From Methanomicrobiales archaeon (GTDB taxonomy: Archaea; Halobacteriota; Methanomicrobia; Methanomicrobiales; Methanospirillaceae), in contig JAAEET010000006.1 in the NCBI GenBank assembly GCA_013415565.1, forward strand, positions 1-46,325: DNA of 46,325 nucleotides. Direction: 5' to 3'. The notes under the pieces were generated by a model. The model was not told the DNA's origin. It saw nothing but the letters and a program-made list of their open reading frames with translations, and searched no databases. Shown piece by piece: positions 1-7,955 of this stretch. Within the stretch, counting starts at the first letter, position 1. The number at the start of each line of letters is the position of its first letter. The translations under genes were made by a program, and so were the position numbers.

Positions 1-803
1 TGCGACTCCCTGAGCTGGGCGAGGGTCTCCTCGAGCGCGGACATCAGCTCCCGGGCCTCGGCGGCCTTCGGTTTCTCGACGTGGACCGTCTCACCCTTCA
101 TTTTCTTGTTGATGAGATCCTCGATTCGGTCCCGGTAGGTGTCGTGGTACGCCGAGAGATCAAGCTCGCCGGTGAGGTCGTCGATGATCCGCTCGGCAAG
201 CGCGAGTTCCTTCTTGCCCGGCTCCGGGACTGCGGAGAGTTCCTCCACCGCGGCAGGATCGGTCACCTCGTCCGGGTAGTGGAGGGTGATCAGGATCAGG
301 GCGTCCTGGTATTCCCGGACCAGGGCCGGGTACTCGCGGGTCCGGAGCGTGATCCGGCCGATCCCTGCCCGTCCCTTCTTCCGGAACGCCTCCATGAGCA
401 GGGCGTAGGCCTCGGGAGTTCCGTCCGGGACGAGGAGATAGGTCCGGTCGTAGTAGACCGGTTCCACCTCGAGCACGTTGATGAACCGGTCGATCCGGAT
501 CCGCCGGTCCGATTCCGGCCGGACGGCATCGAGCTCGTCCCGCTCGATCATGATATACTCTCCCTCCCGGACCTCGTATCCCTTGACGATGTCCTCCCAG
601 GGAACTTCCTTCCCCTCCCTGGTGCAGACCCGCCGGTACTGGATCGGCTGGCCGTCCTTCCGGTGGAGCAGCCGGAAGGATATGGTATGTTCCCTCACCA
701 TCACCATCAGCCGGACCGGGACGTTCACGAGACCGATACTGATGCTCCCGGTCCAGAACGCCCGGTGCGGGACCGGGCCGGACTCCTGCTCTTCCTCAGT
801 CAT
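1..803 (-). CDS. ku: Ku protein, DNA end-binding (3' end beyond window)
   Basis: Prokaryotic Ku forms a homodimeric ring on double-strand break ends and recruits the LigD-type polymerase and ligase for non-homologous end joining. Reading the minus strand from the ATG at 803-801 gives 267 uninterrupted codons running off the left edge. The N-terminus reads HRAFWTGSISIGLVNVPVRL, the hallmark opening of the family. It is followed by a QYRRVC segment and the conserved KGYEVREGEYIMIERDEL stretch. A charged, probably helical tail reaches the window edge, so roughly the whole Ku core (usual family length 250-300 residues) is visible. The start overlaps the end of the polymerase gene by 8 bp, indicating translational coupling. 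The ligase partner is not in view and could lie further left. Confidence 0.95.
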   Translation of the reverse strand, partial: MTEEEQESGPVPHRAFWTGSISIGLVNVPVRLMVMVREHTISFRLLHRKDGQPIQYRRVCTREGKEVPWEDIVKGYEVREGEYIMIERDELDAVRPESDRRIRIDRFINVLEVEPVYYDRTYLLVPDGTPEAYALLMEAFRKKGRAGIGRITLRTREYPALVREYQDALILITLHYPDEVTDPAAVEELSAVPEPGKKELALAERIIDDLTGELDLSAYHDTYRDRIEDLINKKMKGETVHVEKPKAAEARELMSALEETLAQLRES

Positions 804-1674
804 GGTTCACCGCCGGCAGGCGTTCTGCCTGGTCGAAAAATCCTTTCCACGGATCTCCTGTTCTGGAAATCGCCGTCCGAATAGTAAAGTCTTCGGGCGA
901 GAGATCCTCCCGGAGCTCCTCCCAGGCAACGGGCATCGATACCGTGGCCTCCGCTGTTGCCCTGAGGCTGTAGGGAGCGATCATGGTCTTCCAGGCGGCG
1001 TTCTGGAGATAGTCCACGAAGACGGTCCCTGGATTGTGGGTTCCGGAGAGCTCCGACACCACGCCGGTAATCCTCCGGGCAAGGAGTAACCCGACCGCAT
1101 GCACGAAGGTCCGTGTTTCATCGAACCGGTAGATCCTGTCCAGGGGAATCACCACGTGGAGGCCCTTTCTGCCTGAGGTCTTCACAAAGGGAGCGAGCCC
1201 CAGATCCCCGAGGAGTTCCCTGAGCGCCCGCGCCGCTTCAACCGCCTCCCGAAAGCCTGCCGGGGGTTCGGGATCGAGGTCGAAGAGGAGCATATCGGGT
1301 CGTTCGGGATCATCGGTCCGGGCGAGCACGATGTTCAGTTCCAGTGCGGCCAGGTTCGCCAGCCAGACCAGGGTATCCGGATTGTCGCAGACCACGTACC
1401 GGATCTCCCGCCCGGCGGTCCGGGAACGGTGGGGGAAGAGCGTCACGAAGTCCGGTGTGCCTGGCGGGGCATCCTTTTCGTAGAAGCCCGGGCGGGCTAC
1501 CCCGTCGGGAAAGCGCTGCATGACCAGTGCCCTGCCTGAGAGATAGGGAAGGAGCCGGGGTGCATTCCTGATGTAGTAGGCGATGACCTCCTTCTTCGAG
1601 ACTCCGGAGGAGGGATAGAGTATCCGGTCGAGGTTGGTGACCGGGACGCTCCCCACCCGTTGATCGCCCGACAT
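796..1674 (-). CDS. ligD: Stand-alone LigD-type NHEJ primase/polymerase
   Basis: This is an archaeo-eukaryotic primase-superfamily polymerase that fills or extends broken DNA ends, preferring ribonucleotides in characterised relatives, and works with Ku. The 292-residue protein is a polymerase domain only, with no ligase or phosphoesterase domain. The three catalytic aspartates are visible: the DLDP motif (D132 and D134) and D221 in VFVDYLQN. The nucleotide-binding KTSGRKGLHV segment lies at about 165-174. I chose the ATG at 1674 because GGTGGA precedes it by about 5 nt; an in-frame GTG at 1683 is the alternative. It is the first gene of a two-gene operon with ku. An AT-rich element at 1753-1760 could serve as its promoter with a leader of about 55 nt. 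Confidence 0.93.
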   Translation of the reverse strand: MSGDQRVGSVPVTNLDRILYPSSGVSKKEVIAYYIRNAPRLLPYLSGRALVMQRFPDGVARPGFYEKDAPPGTPDFVTLFPHRSRTAGREIRYVVCDNPDTLVWLANLAALELNIVLARTDDPERPDMLLFDLDPEPPAGFREAVEAARALRELLGDLGLAPFVKTSGRKGLHVVIPLDRIYRFDETRTFVHAVGLLLARRITGVVSELSGTHNPGTVFVDYLQNAAWKTMIAPYSLRATAEATVSMPVAWEELREDLSPEDFTIRTAISRTGDPWKGFFDQAERLPAVNHD

Positions 1675-1752
1675 GGAATCCACCAGACAGGTGATGATGA
1701 CACCTCATCAGGGAAATACCTGCAGGATCCAGGATTCTCTGCGGCACAGCTC

Positions 1753-1760
1753 ATATAAAT
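1753..1760. promoter_or_regulatory. TATA-like element between divergent NHEJ and glycan operons
   Basis: ATATAAAT is the only strong AT-rich octamer in the gap between the two operons. On the plus strand it lies about 25 nt before a GTG at 1783, which would make the FAD enzyme leaderless. On the minus strand the complementary TTTATATG could direct transcription from about 1729 toward the polymerase gene. Use in both directions is inference. Confidence 0.5.
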
Positions 1761-1770
1761 CTACAGGCCG

Positions 1771-3093
1771 ATGTATAGTGAAGTGACGACAGCAATCCTC
1801 GGTGGCGGCCTCACCGGGATCACGCTTGCCCGGATCCTCCGTGGAAGGGGCGAGGATGTCTTCGTACTGGAGGCCGAAGAGCGAATCGGCGGGCTCTGCC
1901 GTTCCCGGGTCGATGCCGGGTTCTGTTTCGATACCGGCGGATCCCACATCATCTTCTCCCGCGACCGCGAGGTGCTGGAGTTCATGCTTTCCGTCCTCGG
2001 TGAGAACAGGGAGGAGCGTGTCCGGAATACGAAGATCTTCTACAAGGACCGGTACGTGAAGTATCCCTTTGAAAACGGCCTCTCCGACCTCCCGAAGGAG
2101 GACTGCTACTACTGCCTCTCGGAATTCATCAGGACCCTGATCGCGGCCGAGAAAGGAGAGCTCCCCCCGGTCGTGACGTTCGCAGACTGGATCATCACGA
2201 CCTTCGGCCGGGGAATTGCGGACTGCTACCTGCTCCCCTACAACCACAAGATCTGGAACTTCCCCCCGGAAGAGATGTCCCCCCACTGGGTCGAGGGAAG
2301 GATCCCGAGACCCCCGGTCGAAGACATCATCAGATCCGCGGTCGGGATCGAGACCGAGGGGTATACCCACCAGGCGATCTTCTCGTACCCGGTCCGGGGC
2401 GGCATCGAGGCTCTCGTTCAGGCCATGGCCGGACCGGTGAAGGACGTGATCACCTGCGGATTTGAGGTAACGAGCCTCAGGAAGGCGGGCAGCGCATGGG
2501 AGATCGGTGACGGTTCGCGGACGGTGACGGCAGACCGGGTCATCTGCACCATCCCGCTCCAGAACCTCTTCGGGGCACTCACCGGTGTACCTCCCGGAGT
2601 CCGGGAAGCGGTCGATGCCCTGCACTACAACTCGGTCTGCTCGGTGTTCGTTGGGGTGCGGGGGAACGTGCCGGATATTTCCTGGCTGTATGTCCCCGAC
2701 CCTGATCTCGGGTTCATGAACCGGGTCTCCTTCCCCTCCAATTACAGCAGGGACGTCGTACCGGAAGGTTGTGGCTCGATCCTTGCAGAGATCACCTACA
2801 ACGAGGGTGACCCCGTTTCCGGTATGAGCGACCGGGAGATCATCGATCACGTGGTGGGATCCCTGGAAAAGATGGATCTCGTCCGAAGCGGCAATATCGT
2901 CTATACCGGCCTTGACCGCCACCGGTTTGCCTACGTCGTGTACGATCTCCGGTATCTCGAAACCATTGCCGTGGTGCGGGACTACTGCCGGAGCATCGGG
3001 ATCGACCTGGTGGGGAGATTTGCCCAGTTTGAGTACCTCAACATGGACGGATGTATCAGGAGCGTCATGGACTATACGGGGTGGTCCGGATGA
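1771..3093 (+). CDS. FAD-dependent oxidoreductase/mutase-like protein (UDP-galactopyranose mutase / protoporphyrinogen oxidase superfamily)
   Basis: The N-terminus has a Rossmann dinucleotide fold with the glycine motif ILGGGLTG at about residues 8-15, an acidic ribose-binding residue in FVLEAEERIGGLC, and the FDTGGSHIIF segment typical of the UGM and amine-oxidase superfamily. The 440-residue length fits. Its place at the head of an operon with GT4 and GT2 glycosyltransferases suggests a role in making or rearranging a nucleotide sugar for surface glycan, but the reaction cannot be read from the sequence. It overlaps the next gene by 4 bp (ATGA). The TATA box lies only 11-18 nt before the ATG at 1771, so the in-frame GTG at 1783, giving MTTAILGGG, is a serious alternative start for a leaderless message. 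Confidence 0.75.
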   Translation: MYSEVTTAILGGGLTGITLARILRGRGEDVFVLEAEERIGGLCRSRVDAGFCFDTGGSHIIFSRDREVLEFMLSVLGENREERVRNTKIFYKDRYVKYPFENGLSDLPKEDCYYCLSEFIRTLIAAEKGELPPVVTFADWIITTFGRGIADCYLLPYNHKIWNFPPEEMSPHWVEGRIPRPPVEDIIRSAVGIETEGYTHQAIFSYPVRGGIEALVQAMAGPVKDVITCGFEVTSLRKAGSAWEIGDGSRTVTADRVICTIPLQNLFGALTGVPPGVREAVDALHYNSVCSVFVGVRGNVPDISWLYVPDPDLGFMNRVSFPSNYSRDVVPEGCGSILAEITYNEGDPVSGMSDREIIDHVVGSLEKMDLVRSGNIVYTGLDRHRFAYVVYDLRYLETIAVVRDYCRSIGIDLVGRFAQFEYLNMDGCIRSVMDYTGWSG

Positions 3094-4067
3094 AGGTCGA
3101 ATTTTATGTCGAGGATATGCTTTTTTTCAAGTATATCGGCTGCGCCACCGTGGCAAAGACCCTGTACCGGCAGCTCGCAGCCATGGACGGGATCGATGTC
3201 TCCTGGAAGGGCCTGCCGGACAAGGCCGACCTCGTCCACTACCATACCTTCGGGCCCCTGGCCCTGATAAACCGGAAGATGGCACGGGGAAAAACGGTCC
3301 TGACCGCCCATTCGACACCGCGGATCAACCTCGACAACATTGCCTTGGCACGGTTCATCAACAAGCAATACCCGAAGATCTACCGGAAGTTTGAACATAT
3401 CATCACCATATCGCAGCCCTGCACCGAGGAAGTGACCGCCATGGTGCCCGATATTCCGGTGACCTGCATCCCGAACGGGGTCAACCGGACGTATTTCCAG
3501 AGGGACGATGAGAAACGGGCCGCGTTCCGCGACCTGTACGGCATCCCGGAAGACCAGGAGGTGATCCTCTCGGTTGCCCAGCTCACCCCCCGCAAAGGGC
3601 TCTATGATTTCCTGGCCCTGTCACGGATGTTCCCGGATAAGACCTTTGTCTGGGTGGGAGGGTTCCCGTACGGCGCCCTCTCCAAGGACTGGACCAGGAT
3701 CCGGCGACTGAAACGGCGGTGCGGAGAGAATGTCATCTACCCCGGGTACGTGGATGAGATCGTCTCCCCGTACAGCGCCGCTGACGTGTTCTTCATGCCT
3801 TCATTTGCCGAGACCTTCGGGCTGGTGATCCTGGAAGCACTCTCGTGCGGTCTTCCGGTCATCGCCCGCGATATCCCCGAATTCCATGATATATTCGGCG
3901 ATCGGATCCTCTACTTCCGCTCGAGGGACGAGGCGGCCGGTTGTATCAATGACCCGGCCCGTCTTGCATCCTGTGCTTCGGGATCGCGGGCATTCACGGA
4001 ACAGTTCGATATCGTTGATATTGCACAACGACACCTTGCACTCTACCGGGAGCTGGTGGACGCATGA
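3090..4067 (+). CDS. Glycosyltransferase family 4
   Basis: This is a retaining GT-B glycosyltransferase, predicted to transfer a sugar from a nucleotide-sugar donor at the cytoplasmic face of the membrane. The 325-residue protein shows the C-terminal donor-binding half clearly: CIPNGVN at the interdomain hinge, then VAQLTPRKG, and the E-x7-E motif in FAETFGLVILEAL, followed by CGLPVIARD. The N-terminal acceptor domain is short. The ATG at 3090 overlaps the stop of the FAD enzyme by 4 bp; an in-frame start at 3051 lies well inside that gene and is less likely. The end overlaps the next glycosyltransferase by 4 bp, so the three genes are probably translated together. Donor and acceptor sugars are unknown. 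Confidence 0.9.
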   Translation: MKVEFYVEDMLFFKYIGCATVAKTLYRQLAAMDGIDVSWKGLPDKADLVHYHTFGPLALINRKMARGKTVLTAHSTPRINLDNIALARFINKQYPKIYRKFEHIITISQPCTEEVTAMVPDIPVTCIPNGVNRTYFQRDDEKRAAFRDLYGIPEDQEVILSVAQLTPRKGLYDFLALSRMFPDKTFVWVGGFPYGALSKDWTRIRRLKRRCGENVIYPGYVDEIVSPYSAADVFFMPSFAETFGLVILEALSCGLPVIARDIPEFHDIFGDRILYFRSRDEAAGCINDPARLASCASGSRAFTEQFDIVDIAQRHLALYRELVDA

Positions 4068-4765
4068 TCTCGGTAGTTGTCCCGGCATACAACGAAGAGC
4101 AGAATATTACCGCCTGCCTGGAGTCGCTGGAGCGGCAGACCATCCCCCGCGATCAGTACGAGGTCATCGTGGTTGACGGGGGCTCAAAGGATAAAACCCG
4201 GGAGATCGCGGCACGATACGCCGACCTCGTCTTCATCCAGACCAGCAGGAAGGTCGGCGGTGCCCGGAATGACGGGGCAATGAAGGCCGGGGGGGAGGTG
4301 GTCGCCACTACGGATGCCGACTGCATCATCCCCCCAGGCTGGCTCGAAGTCATCAGGGACGGATTCCTGAAGGATCCTTCGGTAGTCCAGCTCTACGGGC
4401 CGGTCGACCCGATCGAGGAGGGGATCAAGAACCGGCTCTTCCTCGCCCTGGCCAACAGCTTCTCCCGGTTCGGATACTATACCGGCCTCTTCTACTACAC
4501 GCTGGGATGCAACAGCGCATTCCGGAAGGAGGCATTCATGGAAGCCGGTATGTACGCCTGCATCGATGCCGGCGACGATCTCGAGATAGCCCGCCGGATG
4601 CGAGAGCATGGGCGGGTGAGGTTCGAGAACCGGATGCGGGTCTTCTTCTCCATGCGCCGCTACGAGCAGTTCGGCACCCTCCGGTCGCTCTACGAATGGG
4701 TGTATATCGTCGCCCATGGCGGGGAATCGGAGAAGAAGTCGTATACGAGAAAGGAGTATAAGTAG
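4064..4765 (+). CDS. Glycosyltransferase family 2
   Basis: This is a GT-A glycosyltransferase of 233 residues. Visible motifs are VVPAYNEEQNI at the N-terminus, VDGGSKDKT for nucleotide binding, TDADC as the metal-binding DxD motif, and a GDDLEIARRM segment matching the catalytic ED region. The C-terminus ends in a basic tail and I see no strong membrane helix, so it is probably cytosolic or peripherally attached. It is the last gene of the FAD enzyme-GT4-GT2 operon and starts inside the preceding stop (ATGA). It most likely adds a sugar to the same surface glycan or lipid intermediate; the specificity cannot be seen. Confidence 0.9.
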   Translation: MISVVVPAYNEEQNITACLESLERQTIPRDQYEVIVVDGGSKDKTREIAARYADLVFIQTSRKVGGARNDGAMKAGGEVVATTDADCIIPPGWLEVIRDGFLKDPSVVQLYGPVDPIEEGIKNRLFLALANSFSRFGYYTGLFYYTLGCNSAFRKEAFMEAGMYACIDAGDDLEIARRMREHGRVRFENRMRVFFSMRRYEQFGTLRSLYEWVYIVAHGGESEKKSYTRKEYK

Positions 4766-4898
4766 CAGGGCACCCGGATTTTTCACCAGTCAGGCGCCGG
4801 GGATAAAGTATAACGTTACTTCTCCAGCACAACCTGCTTTGATACCTTCTTTTCAGAATGCATAAGTACGTCTGCAGGTTCAGTGTTCTTAGGGCTCT

Positions 4899-5363
4899 AT
4901 GAACCGGAATATCTCAGACCCTCCCGATCGGCCGTTGCCAGCGGATAAAATCGCGCTCTTCAACCAGTCCCCGTTTGCCCGGTTGCTCGGCATGGAAATC
5001 ACCGAAGCCCGCCCGGGATGGGCGCGGGTGGCGATGGATCCCGGGGGGAAGGGAAATCCCAACCAGAAGCTCCACGGCGGGGCTATCTTCGCACTCGCGG
5101 ACCAGGCCTTCGGGATCGCGGCCAACATGGAGGATCCGCCGGAAGTGGCAGTCTCGGCCTCGATCATGTACCTGGCGCCGGCTGAAGGGAGACTGGAGGC
5201 GGTTGCCGAGCGGGTGGGCGAGGATGACCGGCATTCATTCTATCGCGTGACGGTGTACGAGGGCAAACGGATGGTGGCGACCTTCGAGGGAACCGGCGTC
5301 AAAACGCCCCCGGGGGCCGGAGTAAAAAGAGAGAAGGGTAGCGGGATTACCCGCGGGACCTGA
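4899..5363 (+). CDS. PaaI-family hotdog thioesterase
   Basis: This is a hotdog-fold acyl-CoA thioesterase-like protein of 154 residues. The family signature N-x-x-LHGGAIFALADQAFG is present at about residues 54-69, with the conserved Asn and His-Gly-Gly of the active site on the central helix. It is followed by the strand containing SASIMYLAP. It stands alone, preceded by a TATA-like CATAAGTAC at about 4860-4868 that allows a very short leader. The extreme C-terminus (ITRGT) is encoded by one copy of a 27-bp duplication shared with the end of the converging lipoprotein gene, so the native C-terminus may have been altered. The natural substrate is unknown. Confidence 0.88.
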   Translation: MNRNISDPPDRPLPADKIALFNQSPFARLLGMEITEARPGWARVAMDPGGKGNPNQKLHGGAIFALADQAFGIAANMEDPPEVAVSASIMYLAPAEGRLEAVAERVGEDDRHSFYRVTVYEGKRMVATFEGTGVKTPPGAGVKREKGSGITRGT

Positions 5364-5397
5364 AGGGAGCGGCTTAGCCGCGGGACCTGAAGGGTAG
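5344..5397. repeat. Tandem duplication of a 27-bp unit at two converging gene ends
   Basis: The unit at 5344-5370 is repeated at 5371-5397. The core 17 bases (5351-5367 and 5378-5394) are identical, and the flanking bases have a few mismatches. Read on the minus strand both copies encode PFRSRG followed by a stop, so the last codons and stop of the lipoprotein gene are duplicated. The distal copy has become the 3' end of the converging thioesterase gene. Confidence 0.85.
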
Positions 5398-5874
5398 ATC
5401 CTCATCGTAAATGAGGTACGGGCCCGGCGGCGGATCCTTGGTTACCAGGGTTACGAAGATCTGGACCCGGTCGGTGCCGGTTGTCCCGAGAATCTCGACA
5501 TAGTCGTTTACCTTCGGCCGTGACATGGACGCCTTCTCGACAACCCCGTCAGAACGGATCACCACGACGTCAATGGTATAGACATAGTTGATGCCTCTCC
5601 CGCCACGGAACGTCACGGTGATCTTCGGATCGATGGAGATTACGTTGCGGTCCACATCGACCGTTACTTCGAAGTTTGCCGGCATCGGCCCGGGTATGTA
5701 ATCAAGGGTCGGCGTCGGGATCGGCGTTATTGTGGTCGGGACCGGGGTGATCGTGGTCGGGACCGGTGTCGGAGTCGGTGTGGAAGGGGGTGGGGACGGC
5801 TGGCTGCAGCCGGCAGCAAGGAGGGCTGCGGTTACCAGGAGGATGATCAGAACGGTTCGCGGAATCATAGTCAT
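5374..5874 (-). CDS. Small lipoprotein with Pro/Thr-rich linker
   Basis: This is a 166-residue predicted lipoprotein. A short N-terminus and hydrophobic stretch (ILLVTAALLAAGC) end in a lipobox with Cys at about residue 23. A linker of about 35 residues follows, made of Pro/Thr repeats (TTITPVP and variants), which is typical of methanogen surface proteins and a likely glycosylation zone. The remaining 100 or so residues form a beta-rich domain (VTVDVDRNVISIDPKITVTF...) that I do not recognise; it probably sits on the outer face of the membrane. It runs toward the thioesterase gene, and its last codons lie in a 27-bp tandem duplication. Function unknown. Confidence 0.82.
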   Translation of the reverse strand: MTMIPRTVLIILLVTAALLAAGCSQPSPPPSTPTPTPVPTTITPVPTTITPIPTPTLDYIPGPMPANFEVTVDVDRNVISIDPKITVTFRGGRGINYVYTIDVVVIRSDGVVEKASMSRPKVNDYVEILGTTGTDRVQIFVTLVTKDPPPGPYLIYDEDLPFRSRG

Positions 5875-5940
5875 GCGTTATCAGGACTTCTTATAATATT
5901 CTTCCCCAGACGCAGAACAGCACAGATTTTCTTGAAAAGA

Positions 5941-6025
5941 CGCCGAGGGGGAGATTTGAACTCCCGAGGCGCAGGGCGCCAATGGTTTTCGAGACCATCG
6001 CCTTCCCGGGCTAGACTACCTCGGC
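5941..6025 (-). tRNA. tRNA-Ser (anticodon CGA)
   Basis: The reverse complement folds as an 85-nt class II tRNA. The acceptor stem GCCGAGG pairs with CCTCGGC and is followed by discriminator G. The anticodon stem ATGGT/ACCAT encloses the loop CTCGAAA with anticodon CGA. There is a long variable arm, and a T-arm with GAGTTCAAATCTC. The anticodon reads UCG serine codons. CCA is not encoded and I see no intron. A TATAATGG element near 6058-6065, read on the minus strand, is a plausible promoter, and a T-rich stretch follows the 3' end. Confidence 0.95.
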
Positions 6026-6071
6026 CAGAGAGATCACATATTTTTCTTTGCCACCAGTATAATGGTATCGA

Positions 6072-6281
6072 ATGACGATCACCTGCCGGTTCATCCTCGT
6101 GCCCGGGAACGAGGTAGTGGAATATCATGGACGACCCGGGGATACATATGAAAAAGCGCTGCTCTCGCTCGGAATCAACCCTGATATCGTCCTGATTCTC
6201 CATGACAAACAGAGCATCCCCCAGGACGCCCCGATAAAAGAAGAGTATGTGGAGGTTCTGTCGACCTGCTCGCGGGGTTAG
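6072..6281 (+). CDS. Small beta-grasp (MoaD/ThiS/ubiquitin-like) protein
   Basis: This 69-residue protein has the pattern of a sulfur-carrier or ubiquitin-like beta-grasp fold: an initial beta hairpin (TITCRFILVPG...VVEYHG), a helix (TYEKALLSLGI), a strand (DIVLILHDKQSIPQDAPI), and a final strand before the tail. It ends STCSRG rather than the Gly-Gly needed for adenylation and thiocarboxylation in ThiS, MoaD and archaeal SAMPs, so it may not be a functional carrier, or it may use its Cys. It is probably leaderless or has a very short leader behind the AT-rich element near 6036-6045. Its stop overlaps the stop of the converging thermosome gene by 4 bp. Confidence 0.65.
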   Translation: MTITCRFILVPGNEVVEYHGRPGDTYEKALLSLGINPDIVLILHDKQSIPQDAPIKEEYVEVLSTCSRG

Positions 6282-7870
6282 ACGGGAGGAGCCCCTCCCT
6301 TCATCGGCTGGGTGATCATCATATCGTCCACCCGCATCAGGAGAATCGCCGCTTCCGCCGAACTCTGGATAGACTGCCGCTTTGACCGGTGCGGCTCCAC
6401 CACTCCGTCCTTGAGCATATCGACGATCTTGCCGGTGTAGACGTTCAGTCCCGCATACTTCTTCCCCTTTGCATGGGCGTTCTTCAGGTCAACCAGCTTG
6501 TCGAGCGGGTTGAAACCGGAGTTCTCGGCAAGGGTCTGCGGAATGACTTCGAAGGATGCTGCGTACGCTTCGATGGCAAGCTGGACCCTGCCGCCGACCG
6601 TTGCGGCATAGTCCCGTATCTTCATCAGGAGCTCGGTCTCCACCGATCCACCGCCGACCAGCATCTTCCCGTCTTCCATGACGTCCATGACCACCCGGGT
6701 GCCGTCCTCGACGGCGCGCTCGAGCTCGTCGAGGAGGTATTCGGTCGACCCGCGGAGCAGGATGGTGACCGCCTTCGGGTTCTCGCACCCGGAGATCTTG
6801 ATAATCTCGGCATCTTCGGGCTGCTCCACAAGGTCTGCGGTTCCTAAGCTCTTTTCCGTCAGTTCCTCGGGCTTGTTCACGATCTCTGCGTTGAGTGCCA
6901 GCGCAGCGAATTTCATGTCCTTTTCCGGGACATCTTCGACGGCGAGCACCCCGCCCTTTCCGAGATAGTACCCGACTGCGTCCGCGATGCCTTTCTGGCA
7001 GAGGAGGACGTTTGCACCGCTGGCCACCACTGCGTCGGCAAACTTCTTCAGTGCCTCCCGCTCCTGGGTGGAGAACGCGCTGATCTGGTCACGGCTGCTG
7101 ATTCGGATCTTTGCCTTGACCTGGGTCTTCTTGATCTCCAGGGGCATGGCAATCAGGGCGACCTTTGCGTTCTTCACCTTCCGGGGCATATCCTCGGTCA
7201 GCCGGGTCTTGTCCAGCACGACCCCGCGTACGAGCTCGGCATCGTCCATGGTGTCCCCGGTCTGCTTTTTGACCAGGATATTGTCCTCATCGGCAATGAT
7301 CCCCTCGTCCTTCTTCTCGGCGATGGTCATCACCGCGTCGACCACGATGCCGTCGAGTTTGCTTTTGACCGACTCGATCGATTTGCCGGTCATGGCGGTA
7401 TCGGCAATTTTCAGCAGGCTCTCACGGTCAAAGGGATCGACATCCACCGCAAGCTCATCCAGAATTTCGAGCGATTTCTCCATGCCCATGCGGTACCCCT
7501 GGGCTATGATGGTGGGGTGGATCTTCTGGATGAGGAGATGCTCGGCCTGCTCCATGAGGGCACCGACAAGGACCACAGCCGTTGTCGTGCCGTCACCGAC
7601 TTCATCGTCCTGGGCCCGTGCCACCTCGATGACCATCTTTGCACCGGGATGCTGGACTGCGATGTCGGTGAGGATTGTTGCGCCGTCGTTGGTGATGGTG
7701 ACGTCTCCGGTCCCGGAGACAAGCATCTTGTCCATCCCGCGGGGACCGAGGGTGGTTCTCACTGCACTTGCTATGGCTTTTGCGGCAGCGATATTGGAGC
7801 GCTGGGCCTCAAGCCCGCGGTTCCGCTCCACATTTTCCCTGAGAATGATAATTGGTTGTCCTCCAAGCAT
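6278..7870 (-). CDS. ths: Thermosome (group II chaperonin) subunit
   Basis: This is a cytosolic ATP-driven protein-folding chamber subunit of 530 residues, the standard length. The signatures are clear: RTTLGPRGMDKMLV and the ATP-binding TNDGATIL in the equatorial domain, GDGTTTAVVL, and near the C-terminus GGGSVETELL with AIEAYAASFEVIPQTLAENSG. It ends in a Gly/Pro-containing tail (MKGGAPPV) instead of a long GGM repeat. The start is supported by GGAGGA about 7 nt upstream and a strong TATA box at 7911-7918. No second subunit is present in the window, so whether the complex is homo- or hetero-oligomeric cannot be told. Confidence 0.97.
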   Translation of the reverse strand: MLGGQPIIILRENVERNRGLEAQRSNIAAAKAIASAVRTTLGPRGMDKMLVSGTGDVTITNDGATILTDIAVQHPGAKMVIEVARAQDDEVGDGTTTAVVLVGALMEQAEHLLIQKIHPTIIAQGYRMGMEKSLEILDELAVDVDPFDRESLLKIADTAMTGKSIESVKSKLDGIVVDAVMTIAEKKDEGIIADEDNILVKKQTGDTMDDAELVRGVVLDKTRLTEDMPRKVKNAKVALIAMPLEIKKTQVKAKIRISSRDQISAFSTQEREALKKFADAVVASGANVLLCQKGIADAVGYYLGKGGVLAVEDVPEKDMKFAALALNAEIVNKPEELTEKSLGTADLVEQPEDAEIIKISGCENPKAVTILLRGSTEYLLDELERAVEDGTRVVMDVMEDGKMLVGGGSVETELLMKIRDYAATVGGRVQLAIEAYAASFEVIPQTLAENSGFNPLDKLVDLKNAHAKGKKYAGLNVYTGKIVDMLKDGVVEPHRSKRQSIQSSAEAAILLMRVDDMMITQPMKGGAPPV

Positions 7871-7910
7871 CGATTATCCTCCAATGTGGTAAAAGATGGA
7901 ATTGAACTTC

Positions 7911-7918
7911 TATATAAA
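7911..7918 (-). promoter_or_regulatory. Thermosome promoter TATA box
   Basis: Read on the minus strand this is TTTATATA, preceded by a purine-rich GATTGG that could be a BRE. It would start transcription near 7889, giving a leader of about 20 nt that contains the GGAGGA ribosome site at 7877-7882. Confidence 0.65.
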
Positions 7919-7955
7919 CCAATCCATATTTCAAAAGGGGTTGGATGGTCCGGTA

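Noticed and set aside
81-884. 267-codon open frame on the plus strand
   Set aside because: It is the antisense shadow of ku, whose minus-strand frame gives a clear Ku protein; the plus-strand product is Asp/Arg/Pro-rich low-complexity.
1708-2922. 404-codon minus-strand frame
   Set aside because: It is antisense to the FAD enzyme, which has recognisable motifs; the product has shadow-like composition and no fold signal.
5690-5800. Repetitive GT-rich tract considered as a CRISPR or minisatellite
   Set aside because: It is the coding sequence for the Pro/Thr linker of the lipoprotein; the units are short, degenerate and in frame.
5871-6203. 110-codon minus-strand frame across the tRNA
   Set aside because: It runs through the tRNA-Ser gene and antisense to the beta-grasp gene; no plausible protein features.
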